Source: Pseudomonas syringae KCTC 12500 (lineage in GTDB: Bacteria > Pseudomonadota > Gammaproteobacteria > Pseudomonadales > Pseudomonadaceae). From it: a DNA stretch of 64,000 bases. The stretch spans positions 953,501 through 1,017,500 of the forward strand of contig NZ_AYTM02000002.1 in assembly GCF_000507185.2 (NCBI RefSeq), given 5' to 3'. The notes under the pieces are model-generated. The model was not told the origin of the DNA. It was given only the letters and a program-made list of their open reading frames with translations, and searched no databases. Each line of letters begins with the position of its first letter. Within the stretch, counting starts at the first letter, position 1. Positions 1 through 10,266 of the stretch are shown in pieces. Position numbers and translations under genes: made by a program.

Positions 1-882
1 GTCAGCGGCCGCGAAGTCCCGCGCCAGTTGCCGGATCTGCTCGGCAGCAATACCGCAGCGCGGGCTCATGGCCTCGGCAGTAAAACCGGCAATGGCGTGG
101 CGAACCTGCTCCAGGCCATCGACAGGCAAATGGCTCTCGCGGGGCAGCCCCTCCTCGAACAGCGTATTGAGCAGCCCGAACAGCAACGCCGCATCACCGC
201 CCGGGCGTACGAACAGATGCTGGTCAGCGATGGCAGCCGTCTCACTGCGGCGCGGGTCGATGACCACCAGTTTGCCGCCGCGCTGCTGGATTGCTTTCAG
301 ACGTTTTTCGACATCCGGTACCGTCATGATGCTGCCGTTGGACGCCAACGGATTGCCGCCGAGAATCAGCATGAAGTCGGTGTGATCAATATCCGGAATC
401 GGCAACAGCATGCCGTGGCCATACATCAGGAAACTGGTGAGGTGATGCGGCAACTGATCGACCGACGTCGCCGAAAAACGATTGCGGGTCTTGAGCAGGC
501 CGAGAAAGTAATTGCTGTGCGTCATCAACCCGTAGTTATGCACGCTGGGGTTGCCCTGATAGACCGCCACCGCGTTTTGCCCATGGCGCTGCTGAATGGC
601 GTAAAGCCGCTCCGCCACCAGATCGAAGGCCTGCTGCCAGGCAATCGGCTGCCATTGATCACCGCTGCGCAGCATCGGCTGTCGCAAGCGATCAGGGTCG
701 TTCTGGATGTCCTGCAGCGCAACCGCCTTGGGGCAGATATGACCGCGGCTGAACGTGTCCAGCGGGTCGCCCTTGATCGAGGTAATACGCGGCGCAGAAT
801 CCGCCTCCACGACGGTCTCGATCACAAGACCGCAAATGGCCTCGCACAGGTGGCAGGCTCGGTAGTGTTCAGTCCGGGTCAT
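1..882 (-). CDS. Molybdopterin oxidoreductase, N-terminal part (cut by window edge)
   Basis: The first 294 codons are present; the gene continues past the left edge. The N-terminus shows a [4Fe-4S] cluster motif C-x2-C-x3-C (RACHLCEAICG), with the fourth cysteine in RGHICPKA. This is typical of formate-dehydrogenase/nitrate-reductase-type molybdoenzymes that carry bis-MGD and one Fe-S cluster. Later segments (LILGGNPLASNGS, VVIDPRRSETA) match the cofactor-binding domains of that superfamily. No twin-arginine signal is visible, so it is probably cytoplasmic. The ATG at 882 is preferred because a GAGG lies just upstream; an in-frame ATG at 903 has no ribosome-binding site. The substrate cannot be told from this part. 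Confidence 0.85.
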   Translation of the reverse strand, partial: MTRTEHYRACHLCEAICGLVIETVVEADSAPRITSIKGDPLDTFSRGHICPKAVALQDIQNDPDRLRQPMLRSGDQWQPIAWQQAFDLVAERLYAIQQRHGQNAVAVYQGNPSVHNYGLMTHSNYFLGLLKTRNRFSATSVDQLPHHLTSFLMYGHGMLLPIPDIDHTDFMLILGGNPLASNGSIMTVPDVEKRLKAIQQRGGKLVVIDPRRSETAAIADQHLFVRPGGDAALLFGLLNTLFEEGLPRESHLPVDGLEQVRHAIAGFTAEAMSPRCGIAAEQIRQLARDFAAAD

Positions 883-1014
883 CACAGCCTCAGATCTTGT
901 CATGGCAATCCGGTTGATTGCCGAACACTCACTATGCTGCCTTGCCATGCCCCGCGCCACTGATGTTCGGCCCGTGAATCGAGGGGCATCAGGCGCGCGG
1001 ATGAGTTGGCCGAA

Positions 1015-1308
1015 TCAACCGCCGATAGGCGTCACGACCTTGCGCTGTTGCTGGATTTCAGCCACGGTTTCGACCTGTTCCTGCGCCAGGTGGACGCCGG
1101 TCAGATCGCCGATCAAGCGCCAGTGCTCGTCGAGGCCTGAGCTGATGGTGGCCATGCGATCAATCATGCGCCGCCCCGCGGTACGCGTGACTTCGTCCTC
1201 GCTGCGCAGCAGTTCGAAAGACATCGAGGTCATCGAGGCTGTCAGATGGGTAAGCGTGCGGGCGGTGAGCCCGAGCAACTCCGTTAATTGATGCTCTTTT
1301 GAGTCCAT
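1015..1308 (-). CDS. Small conserved hypothetical protein (97 aa)
   Basis: A 97-residue, largely helical protein beginning MDSKEHQLTELLGL, with no signal peptide, membrane segment or cysteine motif. A GGGGTGGGGGA stretch precedes the ATG and can act as a ribosome-binding site. The pattern LTHLTASMTSMSFELLRSEDEV suggests amphipathic helices. It lies in the same orientation as the downstream molybdoenzyme, 132 bases away, and could be co-transcribed. I do not recognise a family. The reading frame has ordinary Pseudomonas codon use, which supports it as real. Confidence 0.6.
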   Translation of the reverse strand: MDSKEHQLTELLGLTARTLTHLTASMTSMSFELLRSEDEVTRTAGRRMIDRMATISSGLDEHWRLIGDLTGVHLAQEQVETVAEIQQQRKVVTPIGG

Positions 1309-1761
1309 TCCCCCACCCCTTGATCAGTAATGTATCGGCAACGATTTATAACCCACGCCCGAGATTAAAGAAACGGTCCCTGTTTCAAGCCCGTGAGGCG
1401 CATCCCATCAGGCGACGGCCGCGCAAACGTGGACTGTTACAGGATTGGTACTAATTGCCAAGCGCTATTTGGGCAGTGTACAAATGCTGCCTTCGGAAAA
1501 CGTGCAGATGGCTGTCAACCCTCACAGCGTAGCCAGTTTTTGCCCCGTCAACACAGAATAACGGCGCCCCTTCTATACGGGACGCCAGTAGTAACCATGT
1601 TTCAGAAAAACGCATGCTATTGGTAAGACGCGACATTTTTTTATACTATCGCGCCTTTCTTATTCGTCGCCCCGTGCGGCTTCCGCCGCAGGTCTCGCCC
1701 GTTTTATCGATAAAAACCGGCTTTGATAACCTGCGGTCTGTTGCAGAAAAGGTAGTTAATC
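1309..1761. other. Gene-free stretch with the argF promoter region
   Basis: About 450 bases separate the divergent small gene and argF. No convincing reading frame is present. A TATACT hexamer near 1642 is a plausible -10 box for argF. On the minus strand at 1635-1617 there is TGTCGC-N8-AAT, one base from the TGTCGC-N8-AAA pattern I associate with the AraC-type arginine regulator ArgR of pseudomonads. That is a weak match with no clear second half-site. A short GCGG/CCGC hairpin lies near 1676-1687. Confidence 0.4.
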
Positions 1762-2682
1762 ATGAACGCCAGGCACTTTCTCTCGATGATGGATTACACC
1801 CCGGATGAACTCTTGGGCTTGATCCGTCGTGGCGTAGAGCTTAAAGACCTGCGAAATCGCGGTGTACTTTTTGAACCGCTGAAGAACCGGGTATTGGGGA
1901 TGATTTTCGAGAAATCCTCGACACGTACCCGTCTTTCTTTTGAAGCAGGGATGATTCAGCTCGGTGGCCAGGCCATCTTTTTGTCGCATCGAGACACCCA
2001 GTTGGGCCGCGGCGAGCCGATTGCCGACAGCGCGAAAGTGATGTCGCGCATGCTGGATGCAGTCATGATCCGTACTTATGCGCACAGCAATCTGACCGAA
2101 TTCGCGGCCAATTCACGCGTGCCGGTCATCAACGGTCTGTCCGATGATCTGCACCCGTGCCAGTTGCTCGCCGACATGCAGACTTTCCTGGAGCATCGCG
2201 GCTCGATCCAGGGCAAGACCGTTGCCTGGATAGGCGATGGCAACAACATGTGCAACAGCTATATAGAAGCGGCGATTCAATTCGACTTCCAGTTGCGTGT
2301 GGCCTGCCCTGCCGGCTACGAGCCAAACGCCGAGTTCCTGGCATTGGCTGGCGAGCGTGTCACCGTGGTCCGCGATCCAAAAGCCGCAGTTGAGGGCGCC
2401 CATCTGGTCAGCACCGACGTGTGGACCTCCATGGGTCAGGAAGAGGAAACCGCTCGGCGCAAGAAATTGTTCGCGCCGTTTCAGGTCACGCGCGCCCTGC
2501 TCGACCTGGCTGACAAGGACGTGCTGTTCATGCACTGCCTGCCAGCTCATCGCGGCGAAGAAATCAGTGTCGACCTGCTGGATGATGCACGCTCGGTCGC
2601 CTGGGATCAGGCAGAAAATCGCTTGCACGCGCAGAAAGCGCTGCTGGAGTTTCTCGTCGCGCCGTCCTGCCAGCCCGCATGA
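1762..2682 (+). CDS. argF: Ornithine carbamoyltransferase (anabolic)
   Basis: A 306-residue enzyme that makes citrulline from ornithine and carbamoyl phosphate in arginine biosynthesis. The carbamoyl-phosphate motif SSTRTR is near residue 54, HPCQ near 132, and the ornithine loop [12 protein letters not shown] lies near the C-terminus. Length matches the anabolic family rather than the longer catabolic ArcB. An AAGG lies ahead of the ATG. The next gene, an ABC ATPase, starts inside the last codons (ATGA-type overlap), so the two are probably translated together. In some P. syringae strains phaseolotoxin inhibits this enzyme, but no toxin gene is seen here. Confidence 0.97.
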   Translation: MNARHFLSMMDYTPDELLGLIRRGVELKDLRNRGVLFEPLKNRVLGMIFEKSSTRTRLSFEAGMIQLGGQAIFLSHRDTQLGRGEPIADSAKVMSRMLDAVMIRTYAHSNLTEFAANSRVPVINGLSDDLHPCQLLADMQTFLEHRGSIQGKTVAWIGDGNNMCNSYIEAAIQFDFQLRVACPAGYEPNAEFLALAGERVTVVRDPKAAVEGAHLVSTDVWTSMGQEEETARRKKLFAPFQVTRALLDLADKDVLFMHCLPAHRGEEISVDLLDDARSVAWDQAENRLHAQKALLEFLVAPSCQPA

Positions 2683-3752
2683 ACCCGTTGCTGCTGAACC
2701 TGCGCAACCTCGTTTGCGGCTACCAGAACCAGCGCGTGGTGCAGGACTTGAACCTGCACCTCAACGCGGGTGATATCGGCTGCCTGCTGGGCTCGTCGGG
2801 CTGCGGCAAGACCACCACACTGCGCGCCATTGCCGGTTTCGAACCGATCCATGCAGGCGAGATCACCCTGGCGGGCGAAGTGATCTCCCGTCCGGGCTGG
2901 ACCCTGCCGCCGGAGAAACGCCGCATCGGCATGGTGTTTCAGGATTACGCGCTGTTCCCGCACTTAAGCGTCGCCGAAAACATCGCATTCGGCATTCGCA
3001 ACCACCCGCGCCTGGATCAGGTGATCGCCGAGCTGCTTGAACTGGTCAACCTCGGCGCGCTGGGCAAGCGCTATCCTCACGAGCTGTCCGGTGGGCAGCA
3101 ACAGCGAGTGGCGCTGGCCAGAGCCTTGGCACCCGAGCCGCAACTGCTGCTGCTCGATGAGCCCTTCTCCAACCTGGACGGCGAGCTGCGTCGGCGCCTG
3201 AGCCATGAGGTGCGCGATATTCTCAAGGCGCGTGGCACCAGCGCGATTCTGGTGACTCATGATCAGGAAGAGGCTTTTGCCGTCAGCGATCACGTAGGCG
3301 TATTCAAGGAGGGACGCCTGGAACAGTGGGACACGACTTACAATCTCTATCACGAGCCGCGCACGCCATTCGTTGCCAGCTTCATCGGCCAAGGCTATTT
3401 CATTCGCGGGCAGATGATGGACCCGCAATCGGTGCATACCGAACTCGGCGTATTGCGCGGCAACCGGGCATACCCGGGCGTCAGTGGCGCCGCTGTGGAT
3501 GTCTTGTTACGCCCTGACGATATCGTCTACGCGCCGCACAGCGACCTGAAAGCACGGGTCATCGGCCGAACGTTTCAGGGCGCCTCGACGCTGTACCGCC
3601 TGCAACTGTCGACCGGCAGTCAACTGGAAGCCATTTTCCCCAGCCATGCCGACCATGGCCAGGGTGAGGAAGTCGGTATTCGTGTGGCTGCCGACCATCT
3701 GGTGCTGTTCCCGGCGCCCGGCAGTGTGGCCGTGCATACGCTCAATAGCTGA
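2679..3752 (+). CDS. ABC transporter ATP-binding protein (orphan, FbpC/PotA-like)
   Basis: A 357-residue ATPase with Walker [10 protein letters not shown] (about residues 38-46), Q-loop [10 protein letters not shown], signature LSGGQQQR, Walker B LLLLDEP and the H-loop LVTHDQEEA. The C-terminal 120 residues form the TOBE-like extension of iron, polyamine and sulfate importers of the CUT1/FbpC type. No permease or binding-protein gene is adjacent, so its partner must lie elsewhere. It overlaps argF by four bases, which couples its translation to arginine synthesis. The substrate is unknown. Confidence 0.9.
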   Translation: MNPLLLNLRNLVCGYQNQRVVQDLNLHLNAGDIGCLLGSSGCGKTTTLRAIAGFEPIHAGEITLAGEVISRPGWTLPPEKRRIGMVFQDYALFPHLSVAENIAFGIRNHPRLDQVIAELLELVNLGALGKRYPHELSGGQQQRVALARALAPEPQLLLLDEPFSNLDGELRRRLSHEVRDILKARGTSAILVTHDQEEAFAVSDHVGVFKEGRLEQWDTTYNLYHEPRTPFVASFIGQGYFIRGQMMDPQSVHTELGVLRGNRAYPGVSGAAVDVLLRPDDIVYAPHSDLKARVIGRTFQGASTLYRLQLSTGSQLEAIFPSHADHGQGEEVGIRVAADHLVLFPAPGSVAVHTLNS

Positions 3753-3760
3753 GGCGCGAA

Positions 3761-4231
3761 TCATTCCCTGCCGATAGGGGCAAACCTGGCCTGGGTATGT
3801 TCAGCCAGCACCGCTGGCGAAAGCTCGACCTCAAGCCCCCTCCTCCCGGCACTGACGTAAATGCTTGCAAAGCGCTGCGCAGTTTCGTCGATAAAGGTGC
3901 GCAGACGCTTTTTCTGGCCCAAGGGACTGATGCCCCCCAACAGGTAACCGGTCGAACGTTGCGCCGCCGCAGGGTCGGCCATTTCGGTTTTTTTTGCCCC
4001 GGCAGCCTGCGCCAGAGCCTTTAGATCAAGTGTTCCGACGACTGGCACCACGGCGACCAGTAACTCGCCTTTTTCGGTACTGGCGAGCAGCGTCTTGAAA
4101 ACCTGTGCAGGCTCCAGACCCAGCTTTTCCGCTGCCTCCAGCCCATATGACGGCGCTTTCGGATCATGTTCATAACTGTGGATGCGATGTTCGGCGCGAT
4201 TTTTTTTCAGCAAATCCAGTGCGGGTGTCAT
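3761..4231 (-). CDS. ybaK: Cys-tRNA(Pro)/Cys-tRNA(Cys) deacylase YbaK
   Basis: A 156-residue member of the YbaK/ProX editing-domain family, which removes cysteine mis-charged on tRNA(Pro). Family features are [39 protein letters not shown] and the [13 protein letters not shown] segment with the active-site lysine region. The start at 4231 ([10 protein letters not shown]) is chosen over an upstream ATG at 4330 because GGAG lies 6 bases before it and homologues start here. It converges with the ABC ATPase gene with only 8 bases between stops. Confidence 0.93.
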   Translation of the reverse strand: MTPALDLLKKNRAEHRIHSYEHDPKAPSYGLEAAEKLGLEPAQVFKTLLASTEKGELLVAVVPVVGTLDLKALAQAAGAKKTEMADPAAAQRSTGYLLGGISPLGQKKRLRTFIDETAQRFASIYVSAGRRGLEVELSPAVLAEHTQARFAPIGRE

Positions 4232-4441
4232 GCAACGCTCCAAAAGGTTCCGAATGCCCACCACTTTAAGCGAAGTAAAGTGAACATGCCTTGATTCACG
4301 CCACCTGCGACACTGATGGCCTTTTGGCAACAGCCTGAATTCCCCGGTATAAAGCGGTCTTGCCGGGTCCTTGCGGGGTGCTGGCGATTTACTGACCGTT
4401 CGGTTCCGACCTTTGACAGCGGTGTTTCTTGCCTATATTTT

Positions 4442-4469
4442 TTCGTTTACGAATATTATCGAAAGCGAT
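4442..4469. promoter_or_regulatory. Two putative GlpR operators in front of glpF
   Basis: Two short palindromes stand side by side: TTCGTTTACGAA (4442-4453) and ATCGAAAGCGAT (4458-4469). Both contain the TCG-N4-CGA core expected for DeoR-type GlpR repressors. A TATAAC at 4477-4482 just downstream could be the -10 box, so bound repressor would block RNA polymerase. The regulator gene glpR lies 2.6 kb downstream. The assignment is inferred from position and symmetry. Confidence 0.6.
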
Positions 4470-4584
4470 TTTTCGGTATAACTCGCAACGGCGATCAGAA
4501 ATGGGGTTTTTTCTGAGACGCACGAATAACGAGCACCCACGCCTGTCTCAGGGTGCCGAGACAAAAACAAAAAATGAGGTATCC

Positions 4585-5442
4585 ATGTCCATCGCACTAA
4601 AACAACCGACGCTCACCGGGCAATGTGTGGCTGAATTTCTTGGCACCGCCCTGATGATTTTTTTCGGCACTGGATGTGTTGCAGCGCTCAAGGTCGCGGG
4701 CGCCACTTTCGGTCTTTGGGAAATCTGCATCATCTGGGGTATGGCCGTCAGCATGGGGATCTACCTCAGCGCCGGCATTTCAGGTGCGCATCTCAACCCG
4801 GCTGTCAGCATCGCGCTGAGTCTGTTCGCCGGTTTTGAAAAACGTAAATTGCCCTTTTATATCTCCGCGCAAATCGCAGGCGCGTTCTGCGGAGCGGGTT
4901 TGGTGTACCTGCTGTACATCAGTCTTTTTTTCGACTTCGAACATGCTCACCACATCATTCGCGGCAGCGAGCAGAGTCTTGAACTGGCGTCGGTGTTCTC
5001 GACGTACCCGAACCCGGCCATTTCAGTCGGTCAGGCCTTTCTGGTCGAAGTGGTCATCACTACCATTCTGATGGGTGTGATCATGGCCTTGGGCGATGAC
5101 AGCAATGGTTTGCCGCGCGGCCCGCTGGCACCCTTGCTGATCGGCCTGCTGGTAGCCGTGATCGGTAGTTCGATGGGGCCGCTGACCGGTTTCGCCATGA
5201 ACCCGGCGCGCGACTTCGGTCCGAAGCTGATGACGTTCTTCGCTGGCTGGGGTGAAATGGCCTTCACCGGCGGTCGCGACATTCCTTATTTCCTGGTTCC
5301 GATTTTTGCGCCCATTCTGGGTGCCTGCCTTGGTGCTGCTGGCTACCGCGCGCTGATCGCGCGTCATCTGCCAAGTGCCGCTCCTGTTGAACATGAAAAA
5401 GAGGCTCCTGTGGTTCGCGGCAAAGTTCAGGTTTCATCTTGA
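4585..5442 (+). CDS. glpF: Glycerol uptake facilitator (aquaglyceroporin)
   Basis: A 285-residue MIP-family channel that lets glycerol cross the inner membrane. Both NPA boxes are present: GAHLNPAVS in the first half and GFAMNPARDFG in the second, with six hydrophobic membrane spans. The ATG at 4585 (MSIALKQPTL) is used because ATGAGGT sits just upstream; a longer frame to 4429 would put non-conserved charged sequence before it. glpK follows 60 bases later in the same operon. Confidence 0.96.
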   Translation: MSIALKQPTLTGQCVAEFLGTALMIFFGTGCVAALKVAGATFGLWEICIIWGMAVSMGIYLSAGISGAHLNPAVSIALSLFAGFEKRKLPFYISAQIAGAFCGAGLVYLLYISLFFDFEHAHHIIRGSEQSLELASVFSTYPNPAISVGQAFLVEVVITTILMGVIMALGDDSNGLPRGPLAPLLIGLLVAVIGSSMGPLTGFAMNPARDFGPKLMTFFAGWGEMAFTGGRDIPYFLVPIFAPILGACLGAAGYRALIARHLPSAAPVEHEKEAPVVRGKVQVSS

Positions 5443-5487
5443 ATGTCACTCAATTTGAATCTCACACAACTGAATCCCACCCAATAA

Positions 5488-7008
<1,521 letters not shown>

Positions 7009-7107
7009 CAGCGCTGTTGTAAGGAGGGGAGCAGGATTCCGGCTGACAGGTTGCACTTTCCTGCGGCATGATGGGCGCCATTTGTAGAGGGCGCCCAAGG
7101 AAAAACA

Positions 7108-7863
7108 ATGAACCTGCCTCCCCGCCAACAACAGATCCTCGAACTGGTCCGTGACCGTGGTTATGTCAGCATCGAGGAGATGGCGACGCTGTTCGTCGTG
7201 ACCCCACAAACCATTCGCCGTGATATCAATCAATTGGCGGAAATGAATCTGTTGCGCCGCTACCACGGCGGCGCAGCCTATGACTCCAGCATCGAAAATA
7301 CCGCCTACGCCATGCGTGCGGACCAGATGCGCGACGAAAAACAACGGATCGCCGAGGCCATCGCCGCGCAGATCCCGGACAACGCCTCGTTGTTCATCAA
7401 TATCGGTACCACCACCGAATCCATCGCACGTGCTTTGCTCAACCACAACAACCTGAAGATCATCACCAATAACCTGCATGTGGCGTCGATCCTCAGCACC
7501 AAGGATGATTTCGAGGTGCTGATAGCTGGCGGCAATGTGCGGCGTGACGGCGGCGTTGTGGGCCAGGGCAGCATCGACTTCATCACCCAGTTCAAAGTGG
7601 ACTTTGCCTTGGTGGGCATCAGTGGTATCGACGAAGACGGCAGCCTGCTGGATTTCGATTACCAGGAAGTGAGGGTGTCCCAAGCGATCATCGCCAACGC
7701 TCGCAAAGTGCTGCTGGCGGCTGATTCCAGCAAGTTCGGACGCAACGCCATGGTCCGCCTGGGGCCGATCACCCTCATCGATTGCCTGGTCACCGATCAG
7801 CCACCGGTACCCGCGCTGCAGCAGTTGCTGAATCAGCACAAGATTCGTCTGGAAGTGGTGTGA
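7108..7863 (+). CDS. glpR: DeoR-family glycerol-3-phosphate regulon repressor
   Basis: A 251-residue repressor. An N-terminal DeoR winged helix ([24 protein letters not shown] with recognition helix [14 protein letters not shown]) is followed by a sugar-phosphate-binding domain with the NIGTTTE and ITNNLHVA loops. It should bind the glpF and glpD operators and release them with glycerol 3-phosphate. CAAGGA precedes the ATG. The gene lies between glpK and glpD, as usual in pseudomonads. Confidence 0.96.
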   Translation: MNLPPRQQQILELVRDRGYVSIEEMATLFVVTPQTIRRDINQLAEMNLLRRYHGGAAYDSSIENTAYAMRADQMRDEKQRIAEAIAAQIPDNASLFINIGTTTESIARALLNHNNLKIITNNLHVASILSTKDDFEVLIAGGNVRRDGGVVGQGSIDFITQFKVDFALVGISGIDEDGSLLDFDYQEVRVSQAIIANARKVLLAADSSKFGRNAMVRLGPITLIDCLVTDQPPVPALQQLLNQHKIRLEVV

Positions 7864-7952
7864 TTGTCAGACGCGAGCGGTGTTCGCGCGGCGGTCCGCA
7901 GTGCTCGTGAAGACGGTGCATCGAGCGCCCTATTTTCTGGAGTCTGTACCGG

Positions 7953-7980
7953 CCTCTTCGCGAGCAGTTGGCTCCCACAA
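7953..7980 (+). repeat. Degenerate REP element
   Basis: The sequence starting CCTCTTCGCGAGCAG and ending GGCTCCCACAA is a degraded copy of the Pseudomonas REP sequence seen intact at 44799-44889 (TTCGCGAACAAGTTCGCTCC on one arm). It lies directly after glpR in a 519-base gene-free stretch. Confidence 0.6.
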
Positions 7981-8009
7981 GACTTGTGTATGTATGGCGC
8001 AGCACGCAT

Positions 8010-8131
8010 CTGTGACGCGGAGCGGCACCCAAGGCATTTCCACGCTGGAGCGTGAGGAACGATAGATGTCCTGAAGAACACTATCGTGCCCATGCTCCGC
8101 GTGGGTATGGCGTTCTGGACGCTCTGCGTCC
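8010..8131. repeat. Inverted pair of a GGACGC/GCGTCC intergenic repeat
   Basis: Two copies of one element face each other. The left arm (8010-8065) contains TGACGCGGAGCG, CACGCTGGAGCGTG and ends GAACGATAG. The right arm (8081-8131) starts CTATCGTGCCCATGCTCC and ends with GTTCTGGACGCTCTGCGTCC, itself a 6-bp hairpin (GGACGC-TCT-GCGTCC). Related copies are at 16828-16903, 35444-35497 and 51869-51967. The transcript could fold into a long double stem after glpR. Confidence 0.8.
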
Positions 8132-8224
8132 TCTCCTGCTTCAGCGATGTGGCGCAAATCTGTGCGTCAGAGCAATTCAGTGCAGGCTGTGCATCCATCC
8201 TCCTGGCAAAGAATCCCGCCCTAC

Positions 8225-8336
8225 AATGTTCATATTTGTTCTTTTACTGACTCCATCATCAGTATTTTCAATCGATACGTGCTAGCAAGGGTCATTTTAT
8301 TGAGCTATTATTTTCGAAAGTGAACATTAATGTTCA
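8225..8336. promoter_or_regulatory. Putative GlpR operators in front of glpD
   Basis: The perfect 16-bp palindrome TGAACATTAATGTTCA lies at 8321-8336, next to TTTCGAAA at 8312-8319. A further pair of TGTTC half-sites (AATGTTCATATTTGTTC) lies at 8225-8241. The TGTTC/GAACA half-site is that known for GlpR of enterobacteria. Two separated operators would allow looping over the glpD promoter. Function is inferred from position. Confidence 0.6.
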
Positions 8337-8382
8337 GATTCGCCTTTCGAGCACTGCTCACGAATTGTCCAGGAGGCCACCA

Positions 8383-9921
8383 ATGCCCCACACCAATGTG
8401 CCAACCCCGCCCCTCTCAGAGGTCTACGACATTGCCGTTATTGGCGGTGGCATCAACGGTGTCGGTATCGCAGCGGATGCCTCCGGTCGCGGCCTTTCGG
8501 TTTTTCTGTGCGAAAAGGACGACCTGGCCAGCCACACGTCCTCGGCCAGCAGCAAGCTGATTCATGGGGGCCTGCGCTACCTTGAGCACTACGAGTTCCG
8601 CCTGGTGCGTGAAGCCTTGGCAGAACGTGAAGTGCTGCTTGCCAAAGCACCGCACATCGTCAAGCCAATGCGCTTTGTGCTGCCTCACCGTCCGCACCTG
8701 CGTCCGGCCTGGATGATTCGTGCCGGGATGTTCCTTTATGACAACCTCGGCAAGCGCGAAAAACTGCCAGCATCCCGAACCATCCATTTCGGTGCAGACA
8801 GCCCGCTCAACTCGAGCATCACCCGCGGTTTCGAATATTCCGACTGCTGGGTCGATGACGCGCGCCTGGTCGTGCTCAACGCCATGTCCGCTCGTGAAAA
8901 CGGTGCGCATATTCATACTCAGACTCGTTGTGTCAGCGCCCGTCGTATCAAGGGCCTGTGGCATCTGCATCTGGAGCGCAGCGACGGCAGCCTGTTTTCG
9001 ATCCATGCCAAGGCATTGGTCAATGCGGCAGGCCCATGGGTGGCCAAGTTCATACGTGAAGACCTGAAACTCGACTCGGCTTACGGCATCCGCCTGATTC
9101 AAGGCAGCCACCTGATCGTGCCGAAACTGTACGAAGGTGAGCACGCGTTTATTCTGCAGAACGAAGACAAGCGCATCGTGTTCACGATTCCGTACCTGGA
9201 GCACTTCACCATCGTCGGCACCACCGACCGTGAGTATCAGGGCGATCCGAACAAGGTGGATATCACTGAAGGCGAGATGGATTACGTGCTGAAAGTGGCC
9301 AACGACCACTTCAAGAAACAGTTGAGTCGCGCAGACGTGCTCCACACGTTTTCTGGCGTACGCCCGCTGTGCAACGACGAGTCCGATAATCCGTCCGCCA
9401 TTACCCGTGATTACACACTTTCCTTGTCAGGCGGCGCTGACGAAGCGCCGATTCTGTCGGTGTTCGGCGGTAAGCTGACCACCTACCGCAAACTGGCCGA
9501 GTCGGCGATGGCGCAGTTGGCACCGTTCTTCAAACAGATGAAACCGAGCTGGACGGCCAAGGCTGCCCTGCCGGGTGGCGAAGACATGACCACCGCCGAA
9601 GCACTGGCAACAGAAATGACCCGTCGCTGCAGCTGGCTGCCCGCGCCTATCGCCAAGCGCTGGTCGATCACCTACGGCAGCCGCAGCTGGCGCTTGCTGG
9701 AGGGCGCGCAAAGCCTGGAAGACCTTGGTCAGCATTTGGGTGCAGGCCTGTATACCCGCGAGGTCGATTACCTGTGCGACCAGGAATGGGCCACCAGCAT
9801 CGAAGATATCCTGTGGCGTCGCACCAAGCTCGGCTTGTTTACGACGCCTGAGGAGCAGGCCGCCGTGAGCGGCTACCTAGAAACAGTGGTGCGCAACAAA
9901 GCCTCTTTCGAAGCGGCCTGA
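8383..9921 (+). CDS. glpD: Aerobic glycerol-3-phosphate dehydrogenase
   Basis: A 512-residue membrane-associated flavoenzyme that oxidises sn-glycerol 3-phosphate to dihydroxyacetone phosphate and feeds electrons to quinone. The FAD-binding GxGxxG is in AVIGGGINGVGIAADASGRG near residue 20; SSASSKLIHGGLRYLE and the HTFSGVRPL segment are family signatures. The start at 8383 is set by a strong AGGAGG at 8371-8376 and gives the usual family length. It is transcribed separately from glpFK. Confidence 0.97.
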   Translation: MPHTNVPTPPLSEVYDIAVIGGGINGVGIAADASGRGLSVFLCEKDDLASHTSSASSKLIHGGLRYLEHYEFRLVREALAEREVLLAKAPHIVKPMRFVLPHRPHLRPAWMIRAGMFLYDNLGKREKLPASRTIHFGADSPLNSSITRGFEYSDCWVDDARLVVLNAMSARENGAHIHTQTRCVSARRIKGLWHLHLERSDGSLFSIHAKALVNAAGPWVAKFIREDLKLDSAYGIRLIQGSHLIVPKLYEGEHAFILQNEDKRIVFTIPYLEHFTIVGTTDREYQGDPNKVDITEGEMDYVLKVANDHFKKQLSRADVLHTFSGVRPLCNDESDNPSAITRDYTLSLSGGADEAPILSVFGGKLTTYRKLAESAMAQLAPFFKQMKPSWTAKAALPGGEDMTTAEALATEMTRRCSWLPAPIAKRWSITYGSRSWRLLEGAQSLEDLGQHLGAGLYTREVDYLCDQEWATSIEDILWRRTKLGLFTTPEEQAAVSGYLETVVRNKASFEAA

Positions 9922-9935
9922 CAATCCGCCCGCAA

Positions 9936-9970
9936 CCTGTTCACCCATTGTGCGGTGAACAGGCTTCTCT
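9936..9970 (+). terminator. Hairpin after glpD
   Basis: A perfect 10-bp stem, CCTGTTCACC (9936-9945) with GGTGAACAGG (9954-9963), and an 8-base loop lie 14 bases after the glpD stop. The tract that follows (CTTCTCT) is pyrimidine-rich but not a run of T, so efficiency is uncertain. Confidence 0.7.
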
Positions 9971-10003
9971 CCTTGCTCCCCTACTCCCGCATAACCCATT
10001 CCA

Positions 10004-10048
10004 TTCGGTTTCCCGAACAGTCTACCCCGCCTTATTCGGTTTCCCGGA
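10004..10048. promoter_or_regulatory. Tandem AauR-type activator sites
   Basis: TTCGGTTTCCCGAA (10004-10017) and TTCGGTTTCCCGGA (10035-10048) lie 31 bases apart, 75 or more bases upstream of a sigma-54 promoter. They fit the TTCGG-N4-CCGAA site that I recall being reported for AauR of Pseudomonas putida. The first is a perfect dyad and the second differs in one base. The AauR gene is in this cluster. Confidence 0.8.
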
Positions 10049-10121
10049 CGCCTCGGTCCGCGGCGCCACAGCCAACTTTAAAAAACCTTTTAAATTCAGT
10101 TGCTTGAATTACTAAAACTGC

Positions 10122-10138
10122 TTGGCACGACTCATGCT
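10122..10138 (+). promoter_or_regulatory. Sigma-54 promoter of the acidic amino acid transporter
   Basis: TTGGCACGACTCATGCT has the required GG (-24) and GC (-12) with exactly 10 bases between them, and differs little from TGGCACG-N4-TTGC. It lies about 130 bases before the gltI start, downstream of two AauR-like sites. This is the arrangement expected for an NtrC-family activator. Confidence 0.85.
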
Positions 10139-10266
10139 CTACATTCTGAACCGAGCGTTTCGACGAGGGCGTGTGTCTGGATGTGGACGCCGTTGAAGCA
10201 TTCGCCAAGAAGCGGGCCGACTCTGATTACGGCCCCATCAATAAAAATGAAATCAAGGACTCAACC

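Noticed and set aside
28..963. 311-codon forward frame at the left edge
   Set aside because: The reverse strand encodes a clear molybdoenzyme with Fe-S cysteine motifs over the same bases.
1617..1635. ArgR half-site upstream of argF
   Set aside because: One mismatch in the AAA part and no second half-site; noted only within the intergenic entry.
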